Shown here: positions 25,318-35,400 of the stretch, piece after piece
Position numbering within the stretch: the first letter of the stretch is position 1
Layout: each line of letters starts with the position of its first letter
NCBI RefSeq assembly: GCF_001553545.1
Contig: NZ_CP014227.1
Coordinates: 2,338,501-2,402,500 of the forward strand
Direction: 5' to 3'
Origin: Capnocytophaga haemolytica
GTDB lineage: Bacteria > Bacteroidota > Bacteroidia > Flavobacteriales > Flavobacteriaceae
Length of the DNA stretch: 64,000 bases
Translations under genes and position numbers: made by a program
The notes under the pieces: model-generated
Told to the model about the DNA's origin: nothing
What the model saw: the letters and a program-made list of their open reading frames with translations, nothing else
Database searches by the model: none

Positions 25318-26922
25318 ATGAAAAAAAATATCTTATTAGCGACCCTCACAGGGCTTCTACTCGCAGCAGCGTGGCCTACGTATGGCTGTTCGTTACTCGT
25401 TTTTGTAGCGTTCGTTCCGTTGCTGATGGCTGAGAAGGCAATCCGTGAGCAAAAAAGCTGGACGAAACTGCAAACCTTCGGTATAAGTTATCTGGCGTTC
25501 CTGATCTGGAATGTGATCACCACGTGGTGGATCTGGTATTCTACTGAAATCGGTGCTGTTTTCGCCATCTTGGCTAATAGCTTGCTAATGAGCCTTACTT
25601 TCCTGCTCTATCACATCGTTGCAAAGCGAGCAAACACAAAGCTGTCACTTATTTTCTTAGTCACTATATGGCTATCGTTTGAAAAGTTCCACCTCACTTG
25701 GGATGTTTCGTGGCCTTGGCTCAACTTGGGCAACGTCTTTTCGGAAAACGTGCGATGGGTGCAATGGTACGAGTTTACGGGCACTTTTGGCGGTAGCTTA
25801 TGGGTGCTTACAGTGAATATTTTCGTTTTTCTCGCAGTGCAACAGTTGCTCACACACCGCCACGAGATGAAGCCCCTGATACGCAAAAACCTCCTCACTG
25901 CGGCTCTGCTACTTGTTATCCCCATTGCGGCTTCGTATATAATATATTTTTGCTATGAGGAAGAGCAGAAGCCTGTAAATGTGCTCGTGCTGCAACCCAA
26001 TATCGATCCTTATTCCGAGAAATACGACACTTCGAATGCTGAGATAGCTCAACTTCTGTTAAAACTCAGTGAGAAACACCTCAGTCGCAACCTCAATTTC
26101 ATCATTACCCCCGAGACCGTCTTCGCGCAGAACGTACAACTGCACCAGTTGCCCCAGAGCGACGAAGTGACACTCCTACGCCTGAGCACCGCTAAATATC
26201 CACAGCTCAACTGGGTGGTTGGCACTGCAATGATTGACTTCATTACCGATAAATCAAAGACCACTGCACAAAGTAACTACCTACCTTCCCACAGAATTTG
26301 GTTCAACGACTATAACTCGGCTTTCCTTCTTAACAGAAACCCCGACATTCCGCTTTATCACAAGTCGAAATTAGTAGTTGCAGTTGAGAATTTCCCATAT
26401 CAGAACGTACTAAAGCCCATCGTCGGTGATGCTTTGATAAACCTCGGCGGGACGGTGGCGTTGAAGACGACGCAGCCATATCGCACAGCCTTTCAAGGCG
26501 TAGAAACCGCAGCAAAAGCAGCACCCATTATATGCTATGAGAGCATCTATGGCGAATTTGTGACAGGTTACATCAAGAAAGGTGCTAACTTCCTTGCGAT
26601 TCTCACTAACGACGCTTGGTGGCGCAACACCCAAGGGCACAAACAGCTATTGAGCTATGCAAGGCTTCGCGCCATCGAAACCCGCCGCAGTATTGCTCGA
26701 AGCGCCAATACGGGCATCTCCGCTTTTATCAATCAGCGTGGCGATGTATTGAAAACCTTAGCGTATGGCGAGCAAGGCGCTCTCGGCGATACCCTGAACC
26801 TCAGTAGCCGTATTACTTTCTATGTGAAAATGGGCGATTATCTGGCGCGCGTGGCATACTTCCTGAGCTTTTTTATCTTTCTGTACGCCGTCCTGCGCAA
26901 GCGCGAAACATTAATGCTTTAA
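25318..26922 (+). CDS. lnt: Apolipoprotein N-acyltransferase
   Basis: 534 residues. It adds the third acyl chain to lipoproteins at the inner membrane. About six N-terminal spans (residues 5-210) and one near the end flank a nitrilase-type catalytic domain. The triad is visible as Glu266 (ITPETVF), Lys349 (YHKSKLVV) and Cys406 (IICYESIYG). LTNDAWW and ARLRAIETRRSIARSANTG are conserved further on. Several lipoproteins in this window (SusD, GH16-like, sulfotransferase, GH20, both LRR proteins) would be its clients. It lies 32 bp before the ammonia-lyase-like gene. Confidence 0.95.
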   Translation: MKKNILLATLTGLLLAAAWPTYGCSLLVFVAFVPLLMAEKAIREQKSWTKLQTFGISYLAFLIWNVITTWWIWYSTEIGAVFAILANSLLMSLTFLLYHIVAKRANTKLSLIFLVTIWLSFEKFHLTWDVSWPWLNLGNVFSENVRWVQWYEFTGTFGGSLWVLTVNIFVFLAVQQLLTHRHEMKPLIRKNLLTAALLLVIPIAASYIIYFCYEEEQKPVNVLVLQPNIDPYSEKYDTSNAEIAQLLLKLSEKHLSRNLNFIITPETVFAQNVQLHQLPQSDEVTLLRLSTAKYPQLNWVVGTAMIDFITDKSKTTAQSNYLPSHRIWFNDYNSAFLLNRNPDIPLYHKSKLVVAVENFPYQNVLKPIVGDALINLGGTVALKTTQPYRTAFQGVETAAKAAPIICYESIYGEFVTGYIKKGANFLAILTNDAWWRNTQGHKQLLSYARLRAIETRRSIARSANTGISAFINQRGDVLKTLAYGEQGALGDTLNLSSRITFYVKMGDYLARVAYFLSFFIFLYAVLRKRETLML

Positions 26923-26954
26923 CACGATTATTCATTTAATTCATTTGTAAAACT

Positions 26955-28412
26955 ATGTTATACCACTATATTTCCAACGAAACCCTCGTATTAGAACAGC
27001 TGGCAGCACTCATTTCCGACGATACCAAGCTCAAACTTTCCGAAGAAGCCATCGTAAACATACGTCGCTGTCACAAATTTCTCGACGAAAAGGTGCGGCA
27101 GAACACCAAGCGCCTACAAGAACTCTTAGATAGCTCGTTTTTCAACCCCGACGGGCAACTCAAAGAAGGGGAAGTCTCCATAATGCAACAGGATCTCCTC
27201 AGGCATTACGCCTGCGGCATCGGCGAGCGTCTGCCTTCGCGGATCGTCAAGATAATGCTGTTTCTCAAGATCCAATCCTTCTCGTATGGCTTTAGTGGCG
27301 TACGCCGAGAGTTGGTGCAGCGGTTGATCGACTTCTACAACCACGGCGTCTATCCTGTGGTCTATTCAAAGGAAATCCCCGACGAACGCATCGCATTAGC
27401 ACACCTTTCGTTGCCTATCTTCGGCGAAGGCGAGGTATGCATCAACCATAAAGTGTACTCAGCAAGTGAGCTGGAGGCTCGCTACGGGTGGAAGCCTCTG
27501 CCACTGGCTATCCGTGAAGCCGACGCGCTGCTCAATGGCACACAGCTCACCACCGCTTATAGCGCTTACAATCTGATACGAGTGCTCGGGTTGCTGCCCA
27601 TTGCCGACTTTGTCGCTTCGGTATCAACACAGGTTTTCGGAGGAAATCTCTCCGCCTTTTCCGAGCAAATGCAAATCGCACACCCCCACAAAGGGCAGGT
27701 TGAGACCGCTACTGCACTTCGCCGTTGGCTGAAAAATGGAGGCCTCGACACTGTGCCGACCGACCTAAATGCAATGCCAGAAGCCTTTTCTTCCATTCCG
27801 CAGATACACGGCGCCGTAAAGGACACGATGACACACGTGCGCAAGCTCATCAAAACCGAAATGAACTCCGCCACCGACAACCCCTTGCTATTCCCTGAAA
27901 GTGAGGACATAATATTAGGTGGGAACTCACATACCCTCCCGCTCTCGCTCGGGATGGACTTCCTCTGCATAGCGCTCACTTCACTTGGTAACATCGCAGA
28001 GCGCAGAGTGTTTTATCTCCTCTCAAATACCGATAAAAACGCTGACGACGAGCTTGATTACTCCATATTTCAGCGTATCATCGAGAGCATTCTCAATGAG
28101 AACAGACGGCTTTCCACCCCCGCGAGCATCGAGAGCCCCATCCTCTTCGAGAAAGCCATAGACATCAAAGGGATGGGAGGTAGCGCCGCCGTCAAGTGCC
28201 ATCAAGTGATCAGAAACGTAGAAAAAATTCTGGCTATTGAGCTCATCTTAGCCGCTTCGATATGGAAGAAAAAAAATATCGCGTATCACTCTGATCCGCT
28301 CAATGAATACTTCGCCTTTATGGAAACAAGCGGCGAGAAGCGAACACTCAAACGTGAAATAGAACAAACCATTCAATTTTTTACAACTTATGGACTTTCC
28401 GACAGATCTTAA
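26955..28412 (+). CDS. Histidine/aromatic ammonia-lyase homologue without the MIO tripeptide
   Basis: 485 residues with the overall course of the HAL/PAL family: [75 protein letters not shown], and STPASIES. Two catalytic features are missing. Active enzymes have Ala-Ser-Gly, which forms the MIO cofactor, in GSVGASGDLAPLAH; here residues 134-150 read [17 protein letters not shown], about three residues shorter, with no ASG anywhere in the protein. The Tyr loop (YGxNTGFG) is also replaced ([11 protein letters not shown]). It is probably not an ammonia lyase; it may be a binding protein or a new enzyme. It overlaps fhs by 23 bp. Confidence 0.8.
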   Translation: MLYHYISNETLVLEQLAALISDDTKLKLSEEAIVNIRRCHKFLDEKVRQNTKRLQELLDSSFFNPDGQLKEGEVSIMQQDLLRHYACGIGERLPSRIVKIMLFLKIQSFSYGFSGVRRELVQRLIDFYNHGVYPVVYSKEIPDERIALAHLSLPIFGEGEVCINHKVYSASELEARYGWKPLPLAIREADALLNGTQLTTAYSAYNLIRVLGLLPIADFVASVSTQVFGGNLSAFSEQMQIAHPHKGQVETATALRRWLKNGGLDTVPTDLNAMPEAFSSIPQIHGAVKDTMTHVRKLIKTEMNSATDNPLLFPESEDIILGGNSHTLPLSLGMDFLCIALTSLGNIAERRVFYLLSNTDKNADDELDYSIFQRIIESILNENRRLSTPASIESPILFEKAIDIKGMGGSAAVKCHQVIRNVEKILAIELILAASIWKKKNIAYHSDPLNEYFAFMETSGEKRTLKREIEQTIQFFTTYGLSDRS

Positions 28413-30066
28413 CATCGCACAACGTGCATCGATGCAACCCATAACTGAGGTTGCTAAAAAATTAGGCATTTCGCCAGAGGATTTAGAGCCGTATGGCAAG
28501 TATAAGGCAAAACTCCCTTTGAGCCTTATCAAAGAAACCAGCTCGCCACGAGGTAAGTTGGTGCTGGTTACCGCCATCACACCTACGCCAGCAGGCGAAG
28601 GAAAAACCACTGTCAGTATAGGGCTCACCGAGGGCTTGAACAAGATAGGAAAGCGCGCCATCGCTGTTCTTCGCGAACCTTCTTTGGGTCCTGTCTTCGG
28701 AATCAAAGGCGGCGCGGCAGGTGGCGGCTACTCACAGGTCGTACCGATGGAAGACATCAATCTACACTTCACGGGCGACTTCGCAGCAATCGAGAAAGCA
28801 AATAACCTCCTCTCGGCTGTGATAGATAACAACATTCAGAGCAAAACCCATTCGATCGGGATCGATCCACGCACCGTCGTGTGGAAACGCGTGATGGATA
28901 TGAACGATCGCGCCCTCCGCCACATCGTCGTTGGGCTGGGAGGCACTGCCAACGGCGTTCCCCGTGAGGACGGCTTCAATATCACCCCAGCCTCAGAGAT
29001 TATGGCAATCCTCTGCTTGGCGGAGAGCTTTTCCGACCTCAAGCGCCGCTTGGGCAATATATATATAGGTAAAAAGTTTGACGGCACGCCTGTTTTTGCC
29101 CGCGATCTGAAAGCCGTCGGAGCGATGGCACTGCTGCTGAAGGACGCTATCAAGCCGAACCTCGTCCAGACCCTCGAGAATAATCCTGCGATCATCCACG
29201 GCGGTCCTTTCGCCAGCATCGCGCAGGGCACCAATTCCGTCTTAGCAACCAAGCTCGGGCTCTCGTTGGCTGACTATACAGTCACCGAAGCCGGCTTCGG
29301 CGCGGATTTAGGTGCTGAAAAGTTCTTCGACATCAAGTGCACTTCTGCAGGATTGGCGCCCGACGCGGTAGTGATCGTCGCCACAGTGCGCGCTTTGCGG
29401 CATCACGGTGGCGCCAAAAAGGACGAGTACAATACCCCCAGCACCGAGCGCGTCGCCCTTGGATTGCCCAATTTGGAGAAGCACATCGAGAATATACAGC
29501 TTTTCGGGGTAGAATGTGTGGTAGCCATCAACGCTTTCCCAAGCGATACGCCCGAGGAGGTTGCGCTTATCGAACAATGCTGCGCCGCCAAGGGAGTTCG
29601 CGCTATCGTATCGCGCGGCTTCGCTGAAGGGGGCAAGGGTACCCAAGCGCTGGCAGAGGCGGTGGTAGCCTTAGCTGAGAATGGTAAGAGTCATTTCCGC
29701 CCGCTCTACCGCAATGAGGATTCTATCGAGGATAAAATCAGCTGCATCGCCACCAAAATTTACGGTGCCAGCGGCGTGGTTTACAGCAGTAAAGCGCAGA
29801 AGGAACTCAAAGAAATCAAAAAGCTCGGCTTCGACACACTGCCAGTTTGTATGGTGAAGACGCCGAAGTCACTCAGCGACGACGAGAAGAAGCTGTCACG
29901 CCCTCGCCAGTTCGAAATCACGGTGCGCGAGTTCGAATTTGCCTCAGGCGCGGGTTTTGTCATCCCGATACTCGGCGATACGATGCGGATGCCAGGCTTG
30001 CCAAGTGTGCCTGCCGCAGAAGCAATGGATATCGACGACAACGGGGTAATCACTGGTTTATCATAA
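28390..30066 (+). CDS. fhs: Formate--tetrahydrofolate ligase
   Basis: 558 residues, normal size. It makes 10-formyl-THF from formate, ATP and THF. The P-loop [15 protein letters not shown] (residues about 66-80), [20 protein letters not shown], and [17 protein letters not shown] are diagnostic. The ATG lies inside the preceding ammonia-lyase-like gene (23-bp overlap, different frame), so translation is probably coupled. In histidine-degrading Bacteroidetes, formate-related folate enzymes sit with hutH, which makes the pairing with a damaged HutH homologue interesting. A hairpin terminator follows. Confidence 0.97.
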   Translation: MDFPTDLNIAQRASMQPITEVAKKLGISPEDLEPYGKYKAKLPLSLIKETSSPRGKLVLVTAITPTPAGEGKTTVSIGLTEGLNKIGKRAIAVLREPSLGPVFGIKGGAAGGGYSQVVPMEDINLHFTGDFAAIEKANNLLSAVIDNNIQSKTHSIGIDPRTVVWKRVMDMNDRALRHIVVGLGGTANGVPREDGFNITPASEIMAILCLAESFSDLKRRLGNIYIGKKFDGTPVFARDLKAVGAMALLLKDAIKPNLVQTLENNPAIIHGGPFASIAQGTNSVLATKLGLSLADYTVTEAGFGADLGAEKFFDIKCTSAGLAPDAVVIVATVRALRHHGGAKKDEYNTPSTERVALGLPNLEKHIENIQLFGVECVVAINAFPSDTPEEVALIEQCCAAKGVRAIVSRGFAEGGKGTQALAEAVVALAENGKSHFRPLYRNEDSIEDKISCIATKIYGASGVVYSSKAQKELKEIKKLGFDTLPVCMVKTPKSLSDDEKKLSRPRQFEITVREFEFASGAGFVIPILGDTMRMPGLPSVPAAEAMDIDDNGVITGLS

Positions 30067-30119
30067 CGTTTACTGCCAGAGCCTTAGGGCTCATTTATAA
30101 ATATTTTTTTGGGTTAAAT

Positions 30120-30156
30120 AAGATGCTCGGCGGGATGCTGAGCATCTTTGTTTTTA
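30120..30156 (+). terminator. Terminator after fhs
   Basis: A 9-bp stem AAGATGCTC with GAGCATCTT, an 11-nt loop and a run TTGTTTTT. A weaker hairpin (GAGCC/GGCTC) lies just upstream at about 30079-30092, followed by TTTTTTT at 30104-30110. Confidence 0.85.
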
Positions 30157-30175
30157 CACCTATTATATATAGGTG
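30157..30175. repeat. Small palindrome CACCTAT/ATAGGTG
   Basis: A 7-bp perfect inverted repeat with a 5-nt AT spacer, immediately after the fhs terminator and before the 41-bp array. It may be an operator-like site or an unrelated hairpin. Confidence 0.5.
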
Positions 30176-30206
30176 ATTTCTAAAAACGGTATTTTTGTGC
30201 ATTTTT

Positions 30207-30740
30207 AAAAAAAGTGGATTGCTGGAAACATTGCTGCTGGGAGTAATTTTCGAAAAGTAGCCCCAGACGCAATGTTTCTTGAGGCATTTCTCAAGAAGTA
30301 GTGCTAGAAACAGTGTTTCTTGGGGTAATTCTCGAAAAATAGAGCTGGAAACGATGTTTCTTGGAGTAATTCTTGAAAAGTAGTGCTGGAAACAGTGTTT
30401 CTTGGAGTAATTCTTGAAAAGTAGTGCTGGAAACGATGTTTCTTGGAGTAATTCTTGAAAAGTAGTGCTGGAAACAGTGTTTCTTGGAGTAATTCTTGAA
30501 AAGTAGTGCTGGAAACAGTGTTTCTTTGGATACTTCTCAAAAATAACTGCTGGAAACAGTGTTTCTCGGGGTATTTCTCGAAAAGTATGTCAAGATACTG
30601 AGTTTCTCGGGGCACTTCTCGAAAAGTACATCAAGATACTGAGTTTCTTGGGGCATTTCTCGAAAAGTACGTCAAGATACTGAGTTTCTCGGGGCATTTC
30701 TCGAAAAGTACGTCAGGATACTGAGTTTCCAGCTATATAT
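30207..30740. repeat. 41-bp tandem repeat array, about 13 units
   Basis: About 13 head-to-tail units with a strict 41-bp period in the centre (TTGG words at 30361, 30402, 30443 and 30484). Two subtypes occur: units 1-9 contain gctggaaacagtgtttctt, units 10-13 contain gtcaagatactgagtttctc. Many units carry the small palindrome GAAAC-AGT-GTTTC and end in ttctTGAAAAG or ttctcGAAAAG. The outermost units are the most diverged, as expected for an array growing from its middle. Because 41 is not a multiple of 3 there is no conserved reading frame. The array lies between convergent fhs and the Dcu gene. Confidence 0.9.
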
Positions 30741-30750
30741 TAAAATTTTT

Positions 30751-30766
30751 TAGAAACTCAGTTTCT
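30751..30766. repeat. Palindrome AGAAACTCAGTTTCT beside the array
   Basis: A perfect 6-bp inverted repeat around TCA, just outside the 41-bp array. It resembles the GAAAC/GTTTC core inside the units, so it is likely a relic of the same element. Confidence 0.6.
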
Positions 30767-30805
30767 CAGATAGTCGTTTTTTTCGAAAAGAATTTTCAGC
30801 AATAA

Positions 30806-30838
30806 AAAATCCGCCTATCTTAACATAGACGGATTTTA
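30806..30838 (-). terminator. Terminator of the Dcu transporter gene
   Basis: On the minus strand, a 13-bp stem with one mismatch (AAAATCCGTCTAT with ATAGGCGGATTTT), a 6-nt loop and a T run, starting 29 bp after the stop. Confidence 0.85.
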
Positions 30839-30866
30839 AAGAAATAAAGTTTATAAAAAAGTTGTT

Positions 30867-32201
30867 TTACATAAATAGGATAATCGCATAGCCGACGGCA
30901 ATCGCCACAATGGCGGCTACAAAACCAGGCAGCTGAAAGGAGTGATTCAGCACGTATTTGCCGATGCGCGTGGTGCCCGTACGATCGAAATTGATGGCGG
31001 CTACCACCGTTGGGTAGTTCGGGATAAAGAAGTAGCCATTGACTGCTGGAAACATCGCTACCAGCGCCAGTGGCGAGATGCCGAGGGCAATCCCCAGCGG
31101 ATACAGCGTACGTACGGTTGCCGCTTGGCTGAACAACAGGATTGACATCGCAAAAAGCGCAATGGCAAATAGGAATGGATACTCGGTGACGATCGTCTCG
31201 ATGTGCGTTTCGAAGAATTCGAGATTTCCGTTAAAGAACGTGTCGCCCATCCACGCGATACCGAATATCGCGATAACTGCCTGCATTCCCGCTATGAAGA
31301 CGGAGCCTTTCACGGCTTTATTGACATCGGTTTTTGAGAAGATGAGGATCAGCCCAGCGACGGTCATCATCACGATTTCGATCACCTCAGGCATTCCGAT
31401 ACGTTGCATCTTTCCATCGATAAGAAAGGCGGGACGCAGCACTTCAATCGAGCCAAAAAGCACAATCGACAGCACCCCGAGCAAGAAAACAAGCACGGCA
31501 ATCTTAGCGCCTCGCTCTCCCGTAGTAGCCTCGGCGGTTTGGGGGCGTTGCACTTCGAGCAGGCCTTCGCGCACGCGGCGTTGGTACTCAGGATCTTTTT
31601 CTAAGGGTACGCCTACGAAGTTCACTGCAAAAGCCCCTGCGATGACCCCAATGAGCGTGGCGGGGATGCAGATCATCAGTATCGTGCTTAAGGTGACGCC
31701 GTGGCTGCCGAGCAACGCTGGGGTTAGCAATGCCGCTGTAGCTGCCGAGATAGGACTCGCGGTGATGGCTTGCTGTGAGGCAATCACTGAGATGGAAAGG
31801 GGGCGCTCAGGCCGCACTTTGCTTTCGGTAGCAATCTCAGCGATGATTGGCAATAGCGAGTAAGCGATATGCCCAGTGCCCGAAAAGAAAGTGAAAAAAT
31901 AGCAGACCACAGGCGCGAGGAAGGTGATCATCGAAGGATTGCGCCGCAGGATGCGCTCCGCCACGCGCACTAAGTAATCCAGCCCGCCCGCACCCTGCAA
32001 AGCAGCAGCAGCGGTAATAACCGCTACAATCATTAGCATTACATCGATCGGCGCGTTGCCTGGCTTGAGGCCGAAGCCAAAAACCAAAATTCCTAAGCCC
32101 ATCATCCCGAAGATACCCAAGCCGATACCTCCGACGCGCGCCCCTATGAAGATGGCGAGCAAGACGATCAGTAGCTCTACGTAAATCATATATTCTCCCA
32201 T
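30867..32201 (-). CDS. Anaerobic C4-dicarboxylate transporter, DcuA/DcuB family
   Basis: 444 residues, nearly all membrane spans (about 11-12). Family features are FSGTGHIAYSLLPIIAEIA, RPLSISVIASQQAITASPIS and FFIPNYPTVVAAINFDRTGT. Dcu carriers exchange fumarate, malate or aspartate for succinate, which suits a fermentative, capnophilic Bacteroidetes that makes succinate by fumarate reduction; this is an inference from the family. Whether it is DcuA-like or DcuB-like cannot be decided. The start at 32199-32201 is used; an internal ATG four codons later is an alternative. Confidence 0.92.
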   Translation of the reverse strand: MGEYMIYVELLIVLLAIFIGARVGGIGLGIFGMMGLGILVFGFGLKPGNAPIDVMLMIVAVITAAAALQGAGGLDYLVRVAERILRRNPSMITFLAPVVCYFFTFFSGTGHIAYSLLPIIAEIATESKVRPERPLSISVIASQQAITASPISAATAALLTPALLGSHGVTLSTILMICIPATLIGVIAGAFAVNFVGVPLEKDPEYQRRVREGLLEVQRPQTAEATTGERGAKIAVLVFLLGVLSIVLFGSIEVLRPAFLIDGKMQRIGMPEVIEIVMMTVAGLILIFSKTDVNKAVKGSVFIAGMQAVIAIFGIAWMGDTFFNGNLEFFETHIETIVTEYPFLFAIALFAMSILLFSQAATVRTLYPLGIALGISPLALVAMFPAVNGYFFIPNYPTVVAAINFDRTGTTRIGKYVLNHSFQLPGFVAAIVAIAVGYAIILFM

Positions 32202-32229
32202 TGTAAATCGTGTATTGTTATTTCCGCCC

Positions 32230-32261
32230 CAAAATTACGAACAAGAAACGAACGGAGCAAA
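32230..32261 (-). promoter_or_regulatory. Promoter of the Dcu transporter gene
   Basis: Minus strand: TTTG (32258-32261), 20 nt, TAATTTTG (32230-32237), 29 bp before the ATG. It is a good match to the Bacteroidetes consensus. Confidence 0.75.
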
Positions 32262-32381
32262 AAAAAGTGGAAAAGTTTTAGCAAATAAAAAGATTTTTAG
32301 TACACCTTATTTCTATCTTATTGATTGATAACCTCTCTCTGAAATAAAACCCTCAAGTCTTTATCATAAAGTCAATGAAGA

Positions 32382-32413
32382 TTTGCGTAATTTATAGAAA
32401 GAATGTATATTTG
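32382..32413 (+). promoter_or_regulatory. Promoter of the hybrid two-component gene
   Basis: TTTG (32382-32385), 20 nt, TATATTTG (32406-32413), 33 bp before the ATG at 32446. Confidence 0.75.
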
Positions 32414-32445
32414 CGTGATTTTTGAGTAATAGAGGCAGCGAAAGA

Positions 32446-35400
32446 ATGAAGAAATACCAGCTACAAACGATTTTATACCGCACTTTGGCAGTACTACTGG
32501 CACTCTTGCCTACCGATCATAGTCTTGCTACTGACTACTACTTCAAACGCATTTCCATCGAACACGGACTCTCGCAAACGGGTGTTACAGCTATCGTACG
32601 CGATCACAAAGGCACGCTATGGGTAGGCACGCGCCAAGGTATCAACAAGGTAGAGAGAAACCACGTCAGCAAGTATACCGATGATTATATCTTCCATCTT
32701 TACGAGGATATGCAGCACCATCTCTGGGCGGTGACCCAGCGCGGCGTACTCTGCTACAACGCCGAAAAGGATGGCTTCGAAGTAAAGCTATCGCAGTATA
32801 TCCATTCGGTGGGTGCCACAGAAACGGGAGTGCTCTTCGGTGGCTACGGCGCACTTTACCTGTATCGCTACCGCTCAAAGAAAATAGAGCGGTTGCCACT
32901 GGCAAAGGACGTTTATGCCAAGAAGCGCGAGTGTCTAATCACGCACATCTGCTCAATAGATAAAAACACACTGCTCATTGGCACAGAGAACGATGGGATC
33001 TACCGCTACGACTTGGGCACACATCAGCTAAAGAGTTTCATCACCGAGCTGGCGCAGCCGCTAAGTGCCCTTTACGTCGATACCACTAAAAGGGAAATCT
33101 ACTACTCAGTATTCCAAAAGGGACTATATCGCCACAGAATTACAGGCGAGCGTATCGCACAATACACCTCGAAAAACTCAGCGCTGCCCAACGACATCAT
33201 TTTGGATATCAAACCTTACAAGGGAGCGCTATGGTTGGCTACGGACGGAGGTGGTGTATCGGTATTTTCGCCAGCAAACGCTACTTTCAGAAACATACAG
33301 CACCGCGCTAGCGATACACATTCCCTCCCTGTAAATTCGATCACGGTGCTTTACGAGGATCCTTATCACAACCTCTGGGCGGGGACGGTGCGCGACGGTG
33401 TTTTTCTTTTTAAGGAGACCTATATCAAAACTTACTCAGATAGCACTCTTGGTAGCAGCGGCGGGCTCTCGGAGCGTGCGGTGATCAGTATCTTTGAAGC
33501 CGCCGATGGCACTGTGTGGATCGGCACCGACGGCGGAGGTATCAACACTTTTAATCCCCGAACTGAGCAGTTTACGCACCATCTGAAAACCTATAATGAC
33601 AAGGTAACCTCCATCACCGACTTCAACGGCACTTCGCTGCTGGTATCGCTCTACGGCAAGGGACTTTTTATCTACAATCCCGACAGCGATGCTTACACTC
33701 CCTTTACTATCATCAATCCCACTGTGGATTACGAAGAGTGCCACTCAGGTTTTACCCCCTTTGCTTATAAACTGAGTGAAAGCACTATCCTCATCACAGC
33801 TAAGAACAACTACTTCTACGACCTAAAAAAACACACTTTCACTCGTCTCCACTTTCAGAACACTACCGAGAAAAGTGCACTTAAATTGATGTACAAAGAC
33901 GCCACGGGGCACCTGCTTCTCTCAAAAGGCAATACACTTTACAGCTTGAATACACAGGAGAAGCAGCTCAGCGTCTACCTCGTTTTGCCCGAACGGAGCG
34001 ACATCAATGCCGTATGCCACGAGACTTCCAGCAATACCTTTTGGATAGCTACCTCCAACGGACTTTACAGCTACACCCCTACAACAAAAAAACTCAAAAA
34101 CGTAGCTACGAATATGTTCCGACAGATCAGCTATATGCAGATCGACGAGCAACATCGTTTGTGGATCAACGCCTCGAACCTGCTGTTCTCTTATCATATC
34201 CCCGATGGGAAGATTACTATCTGGGACGACTCCGACGGTTTTCTGCCCAACGATATGCTCACTGCCTACATCTCGCCCTCTGCATCACCTTATATCTATA
34301 TGGGAGGCGTCGGTGGCTTTGTGAAGATCAACAAGGATATCACCTCTGAGGAAGGCACTTCTCCCCTACTCTTCTTGCAAAAGATTGAGATGAACGGAAA
34401 GCGCTACACTGCCGAAACCTTTCCGAAGGAACTCCCGCCTTACTTCGACTCGCTGAAAATAAGTATTGGGCTCAACGAGAAAGACCTCTTTCGCCGTATC
34501 CTCTTCCGTTTTAAAATCAAGAATAACGGCCAGAGTTCAGTAGTAGAAACCTACGACAACATCTTGGATATCACACTTCTCTCAGCAGGTAAGTACCAGA
34601 TAGAAGTGGCCTGTATGACTGGGAGCGGCAACTGGACCGCTCCCGTATCACTGCTGAGTTTCGAAGTATTGCCGGCGTGGTGGCAACGTACTTCTTTTTA
34701 CGTTATCCTCTCGCTTTCAATATTGGCTATCGGTGCCGTTGGGATGTGGCTCTATTTGCAGAGAAAGAAACAACAGCTCGAATGGAAGATAGCATTGCAC
34801 CAGCAAGCCCTCAACGAAGATAAGATTGAGTTTCTCACCAACGTAAGTCACGAGTTGCGCACCCCATTGACGCTGATCTACGCACCACTAAAGCGCCTGC
34901 TGAGCAGTGATGAGAGCCAGAGCCTCCCTCCACAAGAGAAAAAGCAAATAGAAGGTGCTTTTCGCCAAGCGAAGACGATGAAGAATATCATCAATTGGGT
35001 GCTTGACTACGATCGCAATACCGCTCTGAGCAACCAGCTGAGCAAAAGCTATACTTCCCTAAACCACCTAATTGCCGATTGTTGTAAAGACTTTGAACAG
35101 GAGACGGAGAATAAACATTTATTACTGGACTTAGATCTGGAGAAAACCCTACCTCCGATAGAGATTGACGCTGCCAAGATACGAGTGGTAATCTCCAACC
35201 TATTGATGAATGCCCTGAAATTCAGCAATGAGCACTCCACCATCCACCTGCGCAGTATCTACAAAGAAAACACCGCGCGCGTACAGGTTGAGAATAGGGG
35301 AATTGGGCTTAGCAATATTGATTCGCAGAAACTCTTCACACGTTTCGAACGAGGCAAGCATCCACAAAGCGGCAGTGGCATTGGGCTGGCATATTGCAAA

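Noticed and set aside
28836..29252. Minus-strand frame of 138 codons in fhs
   Set aside because: It is antisense to a well-conserved gene and shows no plausible product.
30304..30615. A 103-codon open frame on the minus strand with repeated CF/FQ residues
   Set aside because: It lies wholly in the 41-bp array; the period is not divisible by three, so the frame has no conserved protein pattern and arises from the repeat.
30207..30740. CRISPR array
   Set aside because: The units are continuous 41-bp tandem copies with no unique spacers, and no cas genes are present.
31039..31863. A 274-codon plus-strand frame opposite the Dcu transporter gene
   Set aside because: It is Ser/Thr/Ile-rich mirror coding of the hydrophobic transporter, without a promoter or family resemblance.
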